64,000 bases of DNA from Daphnia carinata (lineage: Eukaryota > Arthropoda > Branchiopoda > Diplostraca > Daphniidae). Both the position numbers and the translations under genes were made by a program. The stretch covers positions 5,347,803 through 5,411,802 of the forward strand of contig NC_081332.1 of the NCBI RefSeq assembly GCF_022539665.2. The letters are read 5' to 3'. The notes beneath the pieces are model-generated. The model made no database searches. It was given only the letters and a program-made list of their open reading frames with translations, and was not told the origin of the DNA. This document shows positions 1 through 11,063 of this stretch, in pieces; position 1 is the first letter of the stretch; each line of letters starts with the position of its first letter.

Positions 1-1
1 G

Positions 2-689
2 GCTGATTCGGTGACGCAAGAAGAGCTTTTGCTCATTCAAAATAACTTGGTGTGGAACTTGTCGCCATTGATGGCCAGCCCACTACCGCCCACTCTCTAT
101 GCCGGTTCATTCTGGTCTAAACCATACAAACCCGATGCCCCCGTCCGACTTCTTCGCTCGCACGAAAACCAAATGCTGCAAGACCTTCGCGATACGCTCG
201 ACAATGTGGTAGAAAACACTATTGCTGAAGCCCGCCGCCACGCTGTTAGTATTCGCTTTAAAAAAACAAAGATAATTTCGATAAAATTAAGATGATTAAT
301 GAGAAAATTTCGCCCAGGTCCGAGTGAGGAACCATGCCAAGATGGTCGATTGTTACTTGACGACCTTCTTGAACCAGAAGGGATTCTTCGGTAACAAGAA
401 GGCTACTGCCGACGACATTATCGAAAACCCACATGCTTATCACATCTTCGAGGGTTTGAGCACGTTGAGCAACATCTCGCGCTACGATCTACCCGACGCC
501 GAAGTCTACAAGGATTTCTTCCGTCTTCATCCTCTCTACGACTTTAAGCCCCTGGCCTCCACTTGCACTTTCTTCCGAGGCTGCCCGCTCGATAAGCTCG
601 ACACCGCCATCGCCTACGAGCTGCCCGAGCTCATCGGAAAATACAAGAAGCGATTACAAAGCATTGCTTCCAAAAAACCGAGCCATTAG
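2..689 (+). CDS. srl: Sarcalumenin, C-terminal part (two last exons, 5' end outside window)
   Basis: Sarcalumenin is a calcium-binding glycoprotein of the sarcoplasmic reticulum lumen, related to the EHD/dynamin-like GTPases. Only its C-terminal tail is here. Exons are 2-244 and 318-689 (stop TAG). The donor GTTAGT at 245 and the acceptor CGCCCAG ending at 317 join in phase 0 and give about 204 residues. Recognition rests on remembered landmarks of vertebrate sarcalumenin: an AGSFW block, the RRHAVRVR helix spanning the junction, a KMVDCYLTTF helix, and DLPDAEVYKDFF followed by a Cys-x5-Cys segment (TCTFFRGC). The GTPase domain must lie to the left of the window. A poly(A) signal ATTAAA is at 785-790. 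The gene converges with the Hip-like gene on the other strand. The family is confident; whether the gene is intact cannot be judged from its tail. Confidence 0.85.
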
Positions 690-784
690 ATCTACCTATC
701 CCACTTTCATCTTCATTAACGAAGTGCCTTTTTACTTGAAAACCCTGCCTTTTAAAGTAACCTTTCCTTAGTGATAGAATCCTA

Positions 785-790
785 ATTAAA
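785..790 (+). terminator. Poly(A) signal of the sarcalumenin gene
   Basis: An ATTAAA hexamer lies about 95 bases after the stop codon and is followed by a short T/G-rich stretch. This is the only good signal before the convergent gene, so the 3' UTR is probably about 110-120 bases. Confidence 0.45.
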
Positions 791-1094
791 TATTTGTGAA
801 GGAGGACCCAAAAAAAAAGATACAGAAACAAAATCGTGTGCTCTTCCTTATGGATCTGATTGTTGATCCTTAAGCTGGATTATATCTTTGGCTGACGCTC
901 AAGTCTGTTCCAACGATTTCGTCAAAATGGGAAGTGGCGGAGCTTAGATTAGAAGAAAATGTAAATGAAATAGGCCAAACCAGTGAACAAATCCCATTAC
1001 TTGAAGGTGATTCCCCCGTCGCCATTGCGGGTGATATGTGCAGAAAAAACCACGAATACACAAGGTCTACTGAATAAGAGGAATAAGTACTTAC

Positions 1095-1938
1095 ATTTGG
1101 AGTAACTTCTTTCAACCACTCGTTAGCCTGGTCGTCGTAATCAATTTTACACGCCAAACGCAGGTCCTTGACGGCTTCTTCCCAGTTACCCAATAGCCTG
1201 CAAAGTCAATATTAGAGGAACACATTTAGATATGAAGATAACAGACACTCCACAAAAAACTAACCTGTGAGCACGACCCCTGAATTTGTGGGCAGGAGCA
1301 CAGTCTGGATTAATCTCAATAGCACGATCACAATCCCGGATGCAAGCATTGGGTTTATTCAGGTGAATAAAGCAATTTGCCCTCTTAGCAAACATTAATG
1401 CAGACTGTGGATTCAGTTTGATAACTTCGGTGAAGCAATCAGCAGCTTTCTGATAATCACCCTCTGCAAAGGCTGCAGTAGCTTGTTGTCGGAGGTCTGA
1501 GAATTTTTCTTCGTCAGCTTCTGACATTTCTTGGTCAGGATTTCCCATTTCCTGAGGTGGTTCATTGTCAGGCTCTACACAAGCAAACAATACAGAAGAT
1601 TAAATTATGTGATCAATGTTAACTCTTCATTATCAGGACTAACCAATGACTCCAGTTTGATCCAGCTCAACATCGCTTTCCACCAACTCTGGCTCTTCAT
1701 CTTCAGCTGGCTTTGAAGCCTTATGGCTTTCATGAGCAGGGCAAGATTTTGGAATCTCTGTTTTGGGAATTTCGCACGCGGGAACCTTTCCCCCAAGACT
1801 CTCGATGTATTCTTTCAAAAACTGCAATTCTGGCTGTTGCAAGAGAGAAGGCTGGGACTTCAGCAACGTGACAAAAGCACGCAATTCGGTTAGTTGCTTT
1901 TCTGGTATTTTAATTGGTGACATTCTGTATTCTGACAT
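1095..1938 (-). CDS. ST13: Hsc70-interacting protein (Hip/ST13)-like, apparently truncated
   Basis: Hip is a cytosolic co-chaperone that binds the Hsc70 ATPase domain through TPR repeats. Exons on the - strand are 1938-1644, 1574-1265 and 1197-1095. Joins are in frame with donors GTTAGT, GTTAGT and GTAAGT. The first 236 residues follow human Hip closely: an N-terminal dimerisation helix ([13 protein letters not shown]), an acidic linker ending [13 protein letters not shown], then TPR repeats with KANCF-type helices and the block [15 protein letters not shown]. After LKEVTPN a perfect donor occurs. The charged helix, GGMP repeats and C-terminal STI1/DP domain expected next are absent from 690-1094. 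Reading through the donor adds about 74 unrelated residues. Possible explanations are a truncated paralogue, a short isoform with an unrecognised last exon, or a local assembly break. Confidence 0.85.
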
Positions 1939-2484
1939 GACAAAAACATGAAATAAAACTACGTTAACAACTATCGTATCACAAAAGACATATTATATCA
2001 ACGTGGGATTACCTCAACAAAGTTTTCCACTTAAAATTCAAAAAGAACGCCGGCGAACGACTAAACCAACAAAATGACAAACGCTCCACTGACAATACCT
2101 CGTAGAATACTACAGTGGAGACGCAGCGGGTATTTTCGTAATCACCCTGATTCTCTGCGTACTTTCTCGAAAATTCTTTATTAGTTTATTTGTTATTATT
2201 GTTGTAGACATACGATTTGCATTCTTTAGATTATGGGAAATGATTTCAAATCATTTTATCTACATACACGGAAACAGCTTGTCGTTTAAATCATTATTTT
2301 CACCAACAGGTTTCAGACGAACAACTCCTTTTTAGACCATTGTATTTAGTATCCAACCAACGAAACAAGGCATGCCATTTGTAGACGGAAAAATGACAGC
2401 AAAAACCGGAATTTAGATGTGGTTCTGAACATAGAAGCAGCTTTAGGAAACCCACGAGTCACAGCATTGTAAAGTAAATAAAGT
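1939..2484. other. Intergenic: Hip-like promoter side and FAM114A 3' UTR
   Basis: No coding signal was seen. A - strand AATAAA (plus-strand tttatt at 2177-2182) is a candidate poly(A) signal for the FAM114A gene, about 300 bases after its stop. The DNA between there and 1938 must hold the Hip-like promoter; no clear TATA box was found. Confidence 0.4.
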
Positions 2485-4865
2485 TTAGAAAACGCGTGAT
2501 TGCAAAATCGGTATCATTAGCTTCAAGGCATTCTCTAGGTAGGCGCGACAATTAGAAGCCTGTAAGATTTAAAAAGAAACGCATATAATACGACAAAAAA
2601 ACGTTGTAAACAGAAATGCAAATAGGGAATACTTCGTAGTAAATGTCAGTCGAATAATTCGTATGATCGGCGTCTTTGACCCAAATAATTTTATTAGCAT
2701 GATGGCTGCCCAACTTCGAAATTTCTGCCGCCAAAACGTTTGTCACACTGCGTAGAAAATTTTCCGTACATTACATACTTTTGCATTGTCCTATGAAAAA
2801 GTACCTCTGAAATGTTTCAGCTTCCAATCGTGCACCTATTGCCGGATTGGATGGTTTGCTTGCCATCAGAGTGAGTTCGGCGCCTTTGTGAAAGAGTTCT
2901 ACTGCAAGCGACGTAACCAAGGCTAACGAGTCTAAGGCACGTCGGTAGACCTCTAGTGATGAGCTAACTTCCACCGAGTCTGACATTCCATCCCTAAAGG
3001 CCTAAATACGTTAAAGCAAAATTAATATCAGGCAGACTATAGCAGGTCAATTTGTACACGCACGCACGTTCATTAATTTTTTCAACGACAACTCGAGACT
3101 TATCCGATCAAAACAACTTGAAAGATTTTGCTCGAGGGCTTGCAAATCAAGCACATCTGAGTTGGAATTGTCGTTATCTTCAGTGTCATCCGTTTGAGAA
3201 CAAAGCACAGCTATCTCATCTACGATGGCTTTCCTCTGTGAAGGCAATCGACGGATCTGAGGTGCAACGCGGTTTTGACATTGTTGGGAAAGCATCTCTA
3301 GAGCTTCCAAATGAACAATTCCTGTTGGCAACCAATACATGAAAAATCTGTAGCGTCTAAACTAATGTTTCTAGTAGATATACCATTATGGAGTTCAAAT
3401 AAAGCCGTAAATTTCGGAATTACTGATTCTGCTGAACCCTTTGCCGACGATGAATCAGTATGTGCCACTTCGCTGATTTCTTTAGCTTCGCGTAAAATCT
3501 AAACATAATATAAGAGTTCAACTGCTTCATTGTTTTCATCAATAATAAAAATTACTATACCTGCGATAGACAAGGTCGATCGTGTGAACCTTGAAGTGGG
3601 TTTACCAGCACAGCTTTGGTTCTTTTCAATCCAGGGTCAGATTGTTGCAAGACGTTGATGGTTTTCTTTCCTAGGAGCTCAAGGGTATCCAATCCGGTGG
3701 AGAATAAGCTACTTCCAGTACTTTCAACGAATTTGGTAATGTTGCTGACTCCTCCAAACAGAGAGAGCTGGGTAAAGCCTGCAGGTTTTTCTTCTTGAGC
3801 TGGTTGCTTAGGAATCTGATCTTCGACCTCAGTGCATTTTTTATCAGCTTTATAAAATTAATAAATCAATCAATAAATGAAAACAACACAAAACAAAAAA
3901 ATATAAATTTTCAGTAGGCGTGTTCTTACCAAATAGCAGATCTTCTTTGGCTAAATCTTCGGGTTCCGGAATGTTCAAACCATTCTCCACTGTAGAAAGT
4001 ATTTGATTAGTTAGCGAGGCCACAGATGACATCAATGACTTGGGTGGAGCAAACCAACCCCATCCATCATCACTTGGATTTGGATTGGAAGATGTGCTAG
4101 TCTGTAAAATGACACTATTTTATTGAAGAATTTCTTGATAAATATTATGGGGACAACCTGCTGAGCAGAAGATGTGACTACTTCTTTGTAAATTGCTTTG
4201 GAATCAGTCTCTGATAAGGCAAGATTAGGAGATTCAGGTGGTTGGGATAATTTCACTGCTCCTAGTTTCTTTGCTCCTAGGGTTGGCTTGGATCTTACTT
4301 TCCCACGATTAGAGATATTCCTTGTTGAAATTTTTTTTGCTATTTCAGATGGCACTTGGGCATCCTCACAGATTTGCTCAATAGAGGGAATGGTTTTGTC
4401 GACCGTTTTTGGTAGCAAGTCTGTGTCAAAGTTTGTGGGAACATTATCTTGTAACTCAGTAGTTTCATTTTTTTGGTCTTCTTGGTTAGCCAGTGCATCC
4501 CCAGGAGAAATCTTATTCAAAATATCGCCAGACTGTGGAATTTCATGTGTGTGAACTATTTGGTCTTCAACAGAAGTAGCCTTAACATCCTGCAGTTCTT
4601 TATGATGTGGAAACTCCTCTGAGAAACAGACAGGAATGTCAGAATTATTTGGAGGGTCTATAATTCCTGTAAGTTCAGGAGCTGCAACTGGCTTATCTTC
4701 GTCTGTTACTTTCAGTATTTCTTCCTTTTCATTACTCAACCCTGTTTGCACAGCAGAAATGGTTCCCTTTGTAGTACACTCCTCTTCAGTACAACTCTCA
4801 TCTGTCGATTCGTCACCTTCGTCTGCGCTCTCGAACTCGTCATCGTCACTATCAGACTTTGACAT
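2485..4865 (-). CDS. FAM114A2: FAM114A / NOXP20 family protein (DUF719), complete
   Basis: This family (vertebrate FAM114A1 and FAM114A2) is peripheral Golgi/vesicle-associated and has been linked to Rab2. Eight - strand exons are 4865-4158, 4101-3930, 3847-3561, 3498-3384, 3321-3068, 3001-2805, 2747-2633 and 2559-2485 (stop TAA), giving 640 residues with frame kept at every junction. The start is the ATG of MSKSDSDDDEFES; there is no in-frame ATG upstream. Residues 1-236 are acidic and low in complexity. Family signatures follow: DDGWGWF with a following amphipathic helix, GLDTLELLGKKTINV, LREAKE, and HNGIVHLEALEMLS. A C-terminal helical domain ends SNCRAYLENALKLMIP. Introns are 55-85 bases. 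The molecular function is not firmly established. Confidence 0.9.
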
Positions 4866-5406
4866 CGTGTATCGCAATGAAAATTTAGTGTACTTAGAAA
4901 CTTGACCAAGATGCTTTTACTGCGTTTACCACAACTGGGAACTGTCAATATATCATCCTCTTGCCGATGGTAACTTTCCCTGGATCGCGACTATGTAACC
5001 ACAACATGGTCTGCAGACGAACAAACATGAATCCTTACACGTCATTTGTACAACTTTGCGTTTATCCGTCAGGTGGCCTCAATCGATTCATACGAGGAAT
5101 GGGATGAGATTTGGCGCTATTAGTTCCAGAACTCTTTGAAAAAATTATTGCCTACTCCGGCTTAAAAATATCTCACCCAATTCTGATGTAATAGAAAAGT
5201 GGTGGCTTCGATAGAAAACAAAGCAAGCCAATAAATATTTACTTATAAATACCAGAAAAACTATTGTACAATCTATAAACTCCTCTCTTAAACTGGAACT
5301 TCTCACCATAAAGCTTTTCTGGTTTGTTTTCAAAGAAAACACACAATATCACAAGTTGATGTGCATGCATTTTAGACTAGCAGGTGGTTCTTCTTTATTT
5401 CAGATT
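4866..5406. other. Intergenic between FAM114A and KIAA0319-like genes
   Basis: No convincing coding potential. A - strand AATAAA (plus-strand tttatt 5394-5399) sits 7 bases after the KIAA0319-like stop codon. The remainder should contain the FAM114A promoter; no TATA box was recognised. Confidence 0.4.
5394..5399 (-). terminator. Poly(A) signal of the KIAA0319-like gene
   Basis: An AATAAA on the - strand begins 7 bases after the TGA at 5407-5409. If it is used, the 3' UTR would be only about 25-35 bases. Confidence 0.4.
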
Positions 5407-8400
5407 TCAGGCGTGAATTTCTTCAGATCTTCCATTCATTAATCGACCGTTGGCATGGCCATTCCCCTTCGATTCGAAGATCACGTCCGAATCCGTATCA
5501 GAATCTAAATCTGACGGAAGCAGGCTGTTTGACACTACCGAAAAATTTTCTTAGTGAACAAAAATATTTACAAATATTGAAAGTTAAATATCAACCTTTG
5601 TTTGTCATTCGCAATACTTCCGGATCTGCTAGCGGTGAATAACGATGCAATCGACGTCGCTTCTTGGGACAGTATCGTTTGCACGGCAAGGCACCTTTAC
5701 GACACATATAGACTAGTGACCCCAAAGCCAGCACAAGAAGGATTACCAGGATTACAACAATGATAACTACATACACCAGGCTCCAATCTGTTCACAAGTA
5801 GAAGATTAGAATTATGTCAAAGAAGCAGAGCAGATTATTTTGCCATTGAATCTCATTACCGCAGTTGTAATCAGCTCCATTCGATATAGAAATAGGATTT
5901 TCCATCCAGAACGTTTGACAGATGCATCGGCGGGTAACTTGATCGCATACTCCGTGGCCTAGATCATAGAATACGTTACAGAACCATGGTTTTTTTTTTC
6001 AATATTTAATATGTGAAAAATAAAACCAGAGCAGTTGTTTTGGCAAATAGCGGTATCGACTTCCAGCACCGGGTAGGCCAGTAGATTAATGTCGTTGCGA
6101 AGTTTCTTTTTAAGCAAAGCTGCCACTTCTGTTCCTGGAAGCGTCCGCCAACCACTTTCTGACTTGACAGTGGTAAAAAACTGTAGTACTGTACGAGCGT
6201 AACCTTGGACGATACACATTAAATTTTTAATTAGAAAAATAAAATAAAGAAATCTGTAATACCTGATTTGGGTTCAACCATGACGTCATCAATGTTTATG
6301 TTTATGTTAATACTACCCTGCTGGTGGAGCAGCAGCGCTATCTGTTCCCGAATTGTGGACAACTCGCTATCGGTGAAGCTACGCGGGTCGCTCTTTAGGG
6401 TGATAGTAACAACATCGAGTTCCCGTGGGTCTGCGTAAAATCCGACAATAAAAGATGAAAATATGCCGTGAGAACACGCTCATCTGTCGGTATTTGGCTT
6501 ACTTGAATGTATGAGAAGAGTGGCAATATCATGATCCGAAAGGCCCTGGTTGTCGGTGACCGTTAAACGGAATACATATTTGCCAGGAACAAGATTTGTT
6601 AACTATGAATTTTTAAACGAAGTATTAACAGATGTCTACAGCTTTTTTTACAAACTAAATTATTTTCTAACCATTAGGGAACTCGTACGATCACTGTTGG
6701 CAATAATCGCCCCGGCGGCCAGACTTTCTGGTTCTCTTGTCCAGAGCCATGATTGAATGCCCAAATCATCTGTTGATGCCGAGCCATTCAGGATAATCCA
6801 TTTAAGCGGAAGGGAAACGGACTGGTCACCACCAGCATTCGCTTTCGGTTTCTCATTCTCCTCTAAAAAAAAAAAAAAAGGTAAATAACAATAATGATAA
6901 AATCAATAGAAAAATTCGATTAAATATGATTGCTCAAATGGAGGAAAATGTGTTTACTTTGGAGTACTGATACTGTCACATTATCGACTCCGCTGACTCC
7001 ACTGTCGTCCCAGGCTGTTAACTGAAAGACGTACAGACCCTTAGTCAGAGAGGTAACATTAACCTGGGGTTGGTCGTGTCCAAAGAGCACCGCTGTGTTC
7101 GGGCCCCTAAAATCTATAATAAGAATGAAAGTTCTCTAGGAACGTATAATTATCCGTCAATTACTCGAGCTGGGCCCATAGCCACTTGTGGATCCCAATG
7201 TCATCAACCGCTTTCGATTTTGAGCCATCCAAAATAACCCAGTTCGATGGAAGAGTGATGGCAGTATTCTTTCCTGCATCGACTGTCCAATGCACGAAGT
7301 AATTGATTAGTAATACTAGCGATAATAAATTCTTAAAAAATAATACCTCGAGGTTCAGAAGTTGCTGGACGTCGCACGAAAACATCTACTTGGGCGGTAG
7401 AAGATTGTCCTGCTACGTCATAAACTTTTAGTTGGAATCTATACATCCCCTCGGCAAGGTTGGAGATTTGAGGATAAGGAGTCCGGGTGTTCTGTACAAA
7501 CGCAACGCTTAATGGTCATCAGTTACGTAAATAGGATTGAATCAAAATATACCTGCATGTCAACCGCTTTGATGGCTTCATTCGTTCCTAGTTTGGAACC
7601 CTCAGTCATCAATATCCATTCCCATGAAGTAATGCCGTGATCATCAGTACTCTTATTGCCGTTTAAAGTAATTTGGTTTTGTGGCAGGTAAATCACAACT
7701 GATTCTCCAGCGTTGGCTTCAGGTGGGTAGTCAGTCTCTTTGATGACTTCAACGCTGGCCAATGTCGAATTCGATTCGCCATCGCTGTCCGTCACCGTTA
7801 ATCCGAATGTATAATTTCCCGGCACCAGATCTGTTTCGTAAAATGAAATTACTGAAGGTTTGCCATAAATGAATTTACTGGAAATCCTCATACCCGTGAG
7901 TTCTAGAGTAGTTTGGCTTTTAGGTTCAAACTGATAATTGATAGGTCCTTTTTCAAGATTCCATTTGTACGATACAATTTTCGTATCATCAGTGCTTGTT
8001 CCACCATCGAAAATGGCCACGTTGTTAGGCAAGTGAACAGTTTGAGAAGACGGTACGATAACAGCCACAGGGGGTTTGTTGGCTCGTAGCGCTACATAGA
8101 TAAACAAGCCGATATAAGAAACAGGTTTACAGCACAAAGAAAAACTTTAAACGGTAACTTACGGGCAAGAACTGTGAGATTTGCAAGAGCCGCCCCAAAT
8201 GAATTTGGAGAACTGACTGTTACATTGAAGGTGTAATTTCCAGGAGATAGTTGGCTGAGCTTCAGAGTTTTCTCGTTAAGGCCTTCGATGTTACCCGGCG
8301 GTTGGTCTTTCGGATAACTCTCTACTATCCATGTATAAGTGTATTCTTCTCCCAACTCAGGATCGGGAACGACAATTGCGGTTATGTTTGACTTAAGTTC

Positions 8401-9210
8401 TGGTAGTTGAATGGAAGTTGGACTGATATGGATGGCTAGGTGTCTGATGTATCGCGTAGTTGATGTCGTGCCTGGGGTAGTACTAGTACTGATCCAGGAA
8501 GGCAAGGTTGTTTCAGCTACATTAGTTGTTTCAGCTGCATGAGATCCCTCATTTAAAAAACAGCTGCCATTTAAGTTTCTGATGAACCCATCTTTACATT
8601 CACAACATCCATTCCTACGACGCTCACTTATAGATTGGCATTCTTCATTCTCAAAACAATTATCCACTCCAACTTCACAACTTTTCGAGAACTCTGAGCA
8701 CTTCCTAAAAGACAGAACAGTTTTATAACAGTTTTTAGAAAAACACATATGTAATAATGGTAATTTACCTTGTAAACTCTCTTACAAGCACTGTTTGAGT
8801 TGTGTTACTTAAATTAGATTCAGAAAGGTGGCAGTCTTCTACTTTTTCACAGTGAACCTATTGGAAAAAATAAAAATTAAGGTTTAAAGTAAACATCATT
8901 CGACCAGAATCTATATCTCAATTTGCCAAAATGTTTAGCAGCTTACGTTGTAGCAAGTTGTATTCTGCACAATTGCTATATGGCAGTCATTCAATAGGCT
9001 GCAACATTTATTTGCACATTCTGTAATGTTTAAGCCTGCTATTTTTTGGGCATTGCTGGACTTGCTAATTTGCTCCAAAGAAAGGCTTTGTGATGTTTGG
9101 ACTTGGAGAGATGAAGTTCCACAGATTATTTCATTTTTCTCAGTGGATTTTTGTGAAGTCGCAAGTGGAAAAATTGGTAAAAGAACAAAGACTAGAACGC
9201 AGTAATGCAT
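5407..9210 (-). CDS. KIAA0319L: KIAA0319-like type I membrane protein with MANEC and five PKD domains, complete
   Basis: Homologue of KIAA0319/KIAA0319L, PKD-repeat glycoproteins cycling between plasma membrane and Golgi (human KIAA0319L is also known as AAVR). Fifteen exons: 9210-8947, 8857-8769, 8704-8163, 8091-7894, 7830-7553, 7491-7347, 7282-7165, 7106-6958, 6862-6672, 6602-6503, 6430-6263, 6203-6027, 5958-5860, 5787-5596 and 5534-5407, giving 945 residues. Order: signal peptide (about 1-20), MANEC-like Cys-rich domain to about 115, EGF-like Cys cluster about 119-167, a Thr/Ser-rich linker, and five PKD repeats. The repeats carry SPGNYTF-type strands and STDD(H/L)GI turns. A membrane-proximal domain with a CQNNCSGHGVC EGF-like motif follows, then a membrane helix about 843-868, a basic stop-transfer and a short acidic tail (DLDSDTDSDVIF). 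Donor 12 (GTTTTA) is weak, but the join restores the conserved EGF motif. Confidence 0.93.
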
Positions 9211-10731
9211 TTAAATAAAAAAACTTAACGTGTTAGGGATACAGCACTGCCGTTGACCACAAAGGTTTTCAGTTGGCTGTAATAACTTATGATAGCAAAT
9301 TCGAAGGGGGCGTTCAAATTATAATGCAGCACTTCAAAAGTTTATTGGAGGATGGAAGCTGACCATTAAGGACACATGGACAGTTCGATTAACGATTGCA
9401 ATTCGAAATGAGACTGTGACAGCTGCAAGAGATTATGCGGTTCAGAAATCTATTATTATTAAAGTGAGAGCCATCTAACGAGGAAAACGAAATACACGTT
9501 TTATAAAAAAAATAAGGGTAATAACCTGAAGTCAAGATCTCCAGGTTTATCTTTTCATTTTATCGAGGAGTGCAGCAAATCAGCTATTACTTTGCGGGCC
9601 AACAAGACAACAAAATATTTACACGTTTCTTAACGCCAGTAGGAACGTGCAAACGTCTCATGTAGTGTATAGCACAATCGTCTGATGTAATTTCATAAAA
9701 ATGTCATATTAAATATTTGGGTTATTCATGTGCGTTACAATAACGGAAAAATGAACTACTAAGTAACACAAAAAATGTTTGACGGTATTTGTAAATATGT
9801 TTACTTTATTCAGCAATATCATGAATAGATTTACACATTTTTCGGTCATTAAACGGTCCATCAAAAAAACTATTCGTCATTATCATTAGAGCTGCTATCT
9901 GTCTTGATTACGCTACGTAAGCATTGCTTCTCGTATAACTCCTATGACCTTTACAATAGTTAACGCTTCGGTTTGCATCCAAAAGTGTAGGTTCTATAAA
10001 AACGAATACAGAGAATTATTATAAATGGAAAAACAACGCCAGGTAACCGAAGAGCAGTCAAGGCAAATTTTCAGTCTTATGGCAGGGCCGACATTTTCCC
10101 TCTCTTATATATCCCAGGGCTTCCAGTCTTCGCAATCTGTTGGGAAAAAAAAAAAATAATTTGAGGGGCTTCAATTGAGTCAAAACTTCGCGAGCATCGG
10201 CACCAGATACGGCGTGAGTCAGGCCACAGGAGGTCGGAACCTTGGTTTAACACATGCGAAACATAGCATTAAACCATATCACTTCCCCTGCGTCTTTATC
10301 ACGACATCCGCGTCAATAGCATCGCTAAATTCTGACCGCAAGTCGCCCCTCTTTAATCGCTATATAGTAAAGTGGAGCCTACAGGAGACAGAGGAACCTT
10401 GATCTGAGAATGCAATAATGCCATTTCTTAGAACATTTCACCGCTCCCGCAGCGTCTACACTAAAGTACCCGCACCAAATCAACTGTTTTCTGATGAAAA
10501 GTCATAAGTCAAGGTACAAACTTATTCCAACTTACCTGCTGATATGACATCCTACTGCTCAACGCTGGTATTCTTCATAGGAGTACGTAGCTGCTGACCC
10601 GTCTACTCCTACATATAGGGAAATGCAAGCCTGATATTACTATAATGTTTGGAAATTTTCATATTAAAAAATGGGGGTCAAGTGGCGAACCGACGTTGTT
10701 CGAAATTCAAGCGGGGGGTGCTCCCTACGAA

Positions 10732-10788
10732 GGTGCATCACAGATCGCTATCAGATACGAAATCTACGACCCTTGAGCGTGATGCACC
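10732..10788. repeat. Perfect 10-bp inverted repeat (hairpin)
   Basis: GGTGCATCAC at 10732-10741 is the exact reverse complement of GTGATGCACC at 10779-10788, separated by 37 bases. Role unknown. Confidence 0.6.
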
Positions 10789-11040
10789 CTGTGAGACGAT
10801 GGCACACGAATGCTGCGTGGCACTAGGTACCACCCGTCTACCGCTTAGTTCATCTTGGCTGCCTCACAGAGCCCGTATCCACTTGAATCTCTTCCAACAC
10901 AGTACCACTCAACCCCACATTAAGGGAAATAGCGTCACCAAATTCCAATAATGGTTGGTTGGGTTGTCATTTTACGGTCGGCCGTTGGTCAGTCGGGCGG
11001 CAGAATCAGTGTTTGGTGCCGGCAGAGTACGCCACCTGGT

Positions 11041-11063
11041 GGGTAGGAGTTCACATCCTACCC
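11041..11063. repeat. Perfect 8-bp hairpin with 7-base loop
   Basis: GGGTAGGA (11041-11048) and TCCTACCC (11056-11063) flank the loop GTTCACA. It lies about 250 bases from the other perfect hairpin. Confidence 0.6.

Noticed and set aside
4032-4905. Plus-strand Ser-rich frames (4198-4554 and 4636-4905)
   Set aside because: Antisense shadows of the FAM114A first exon, whose acidic codons read as Ser/Phe-rich on the other strand.
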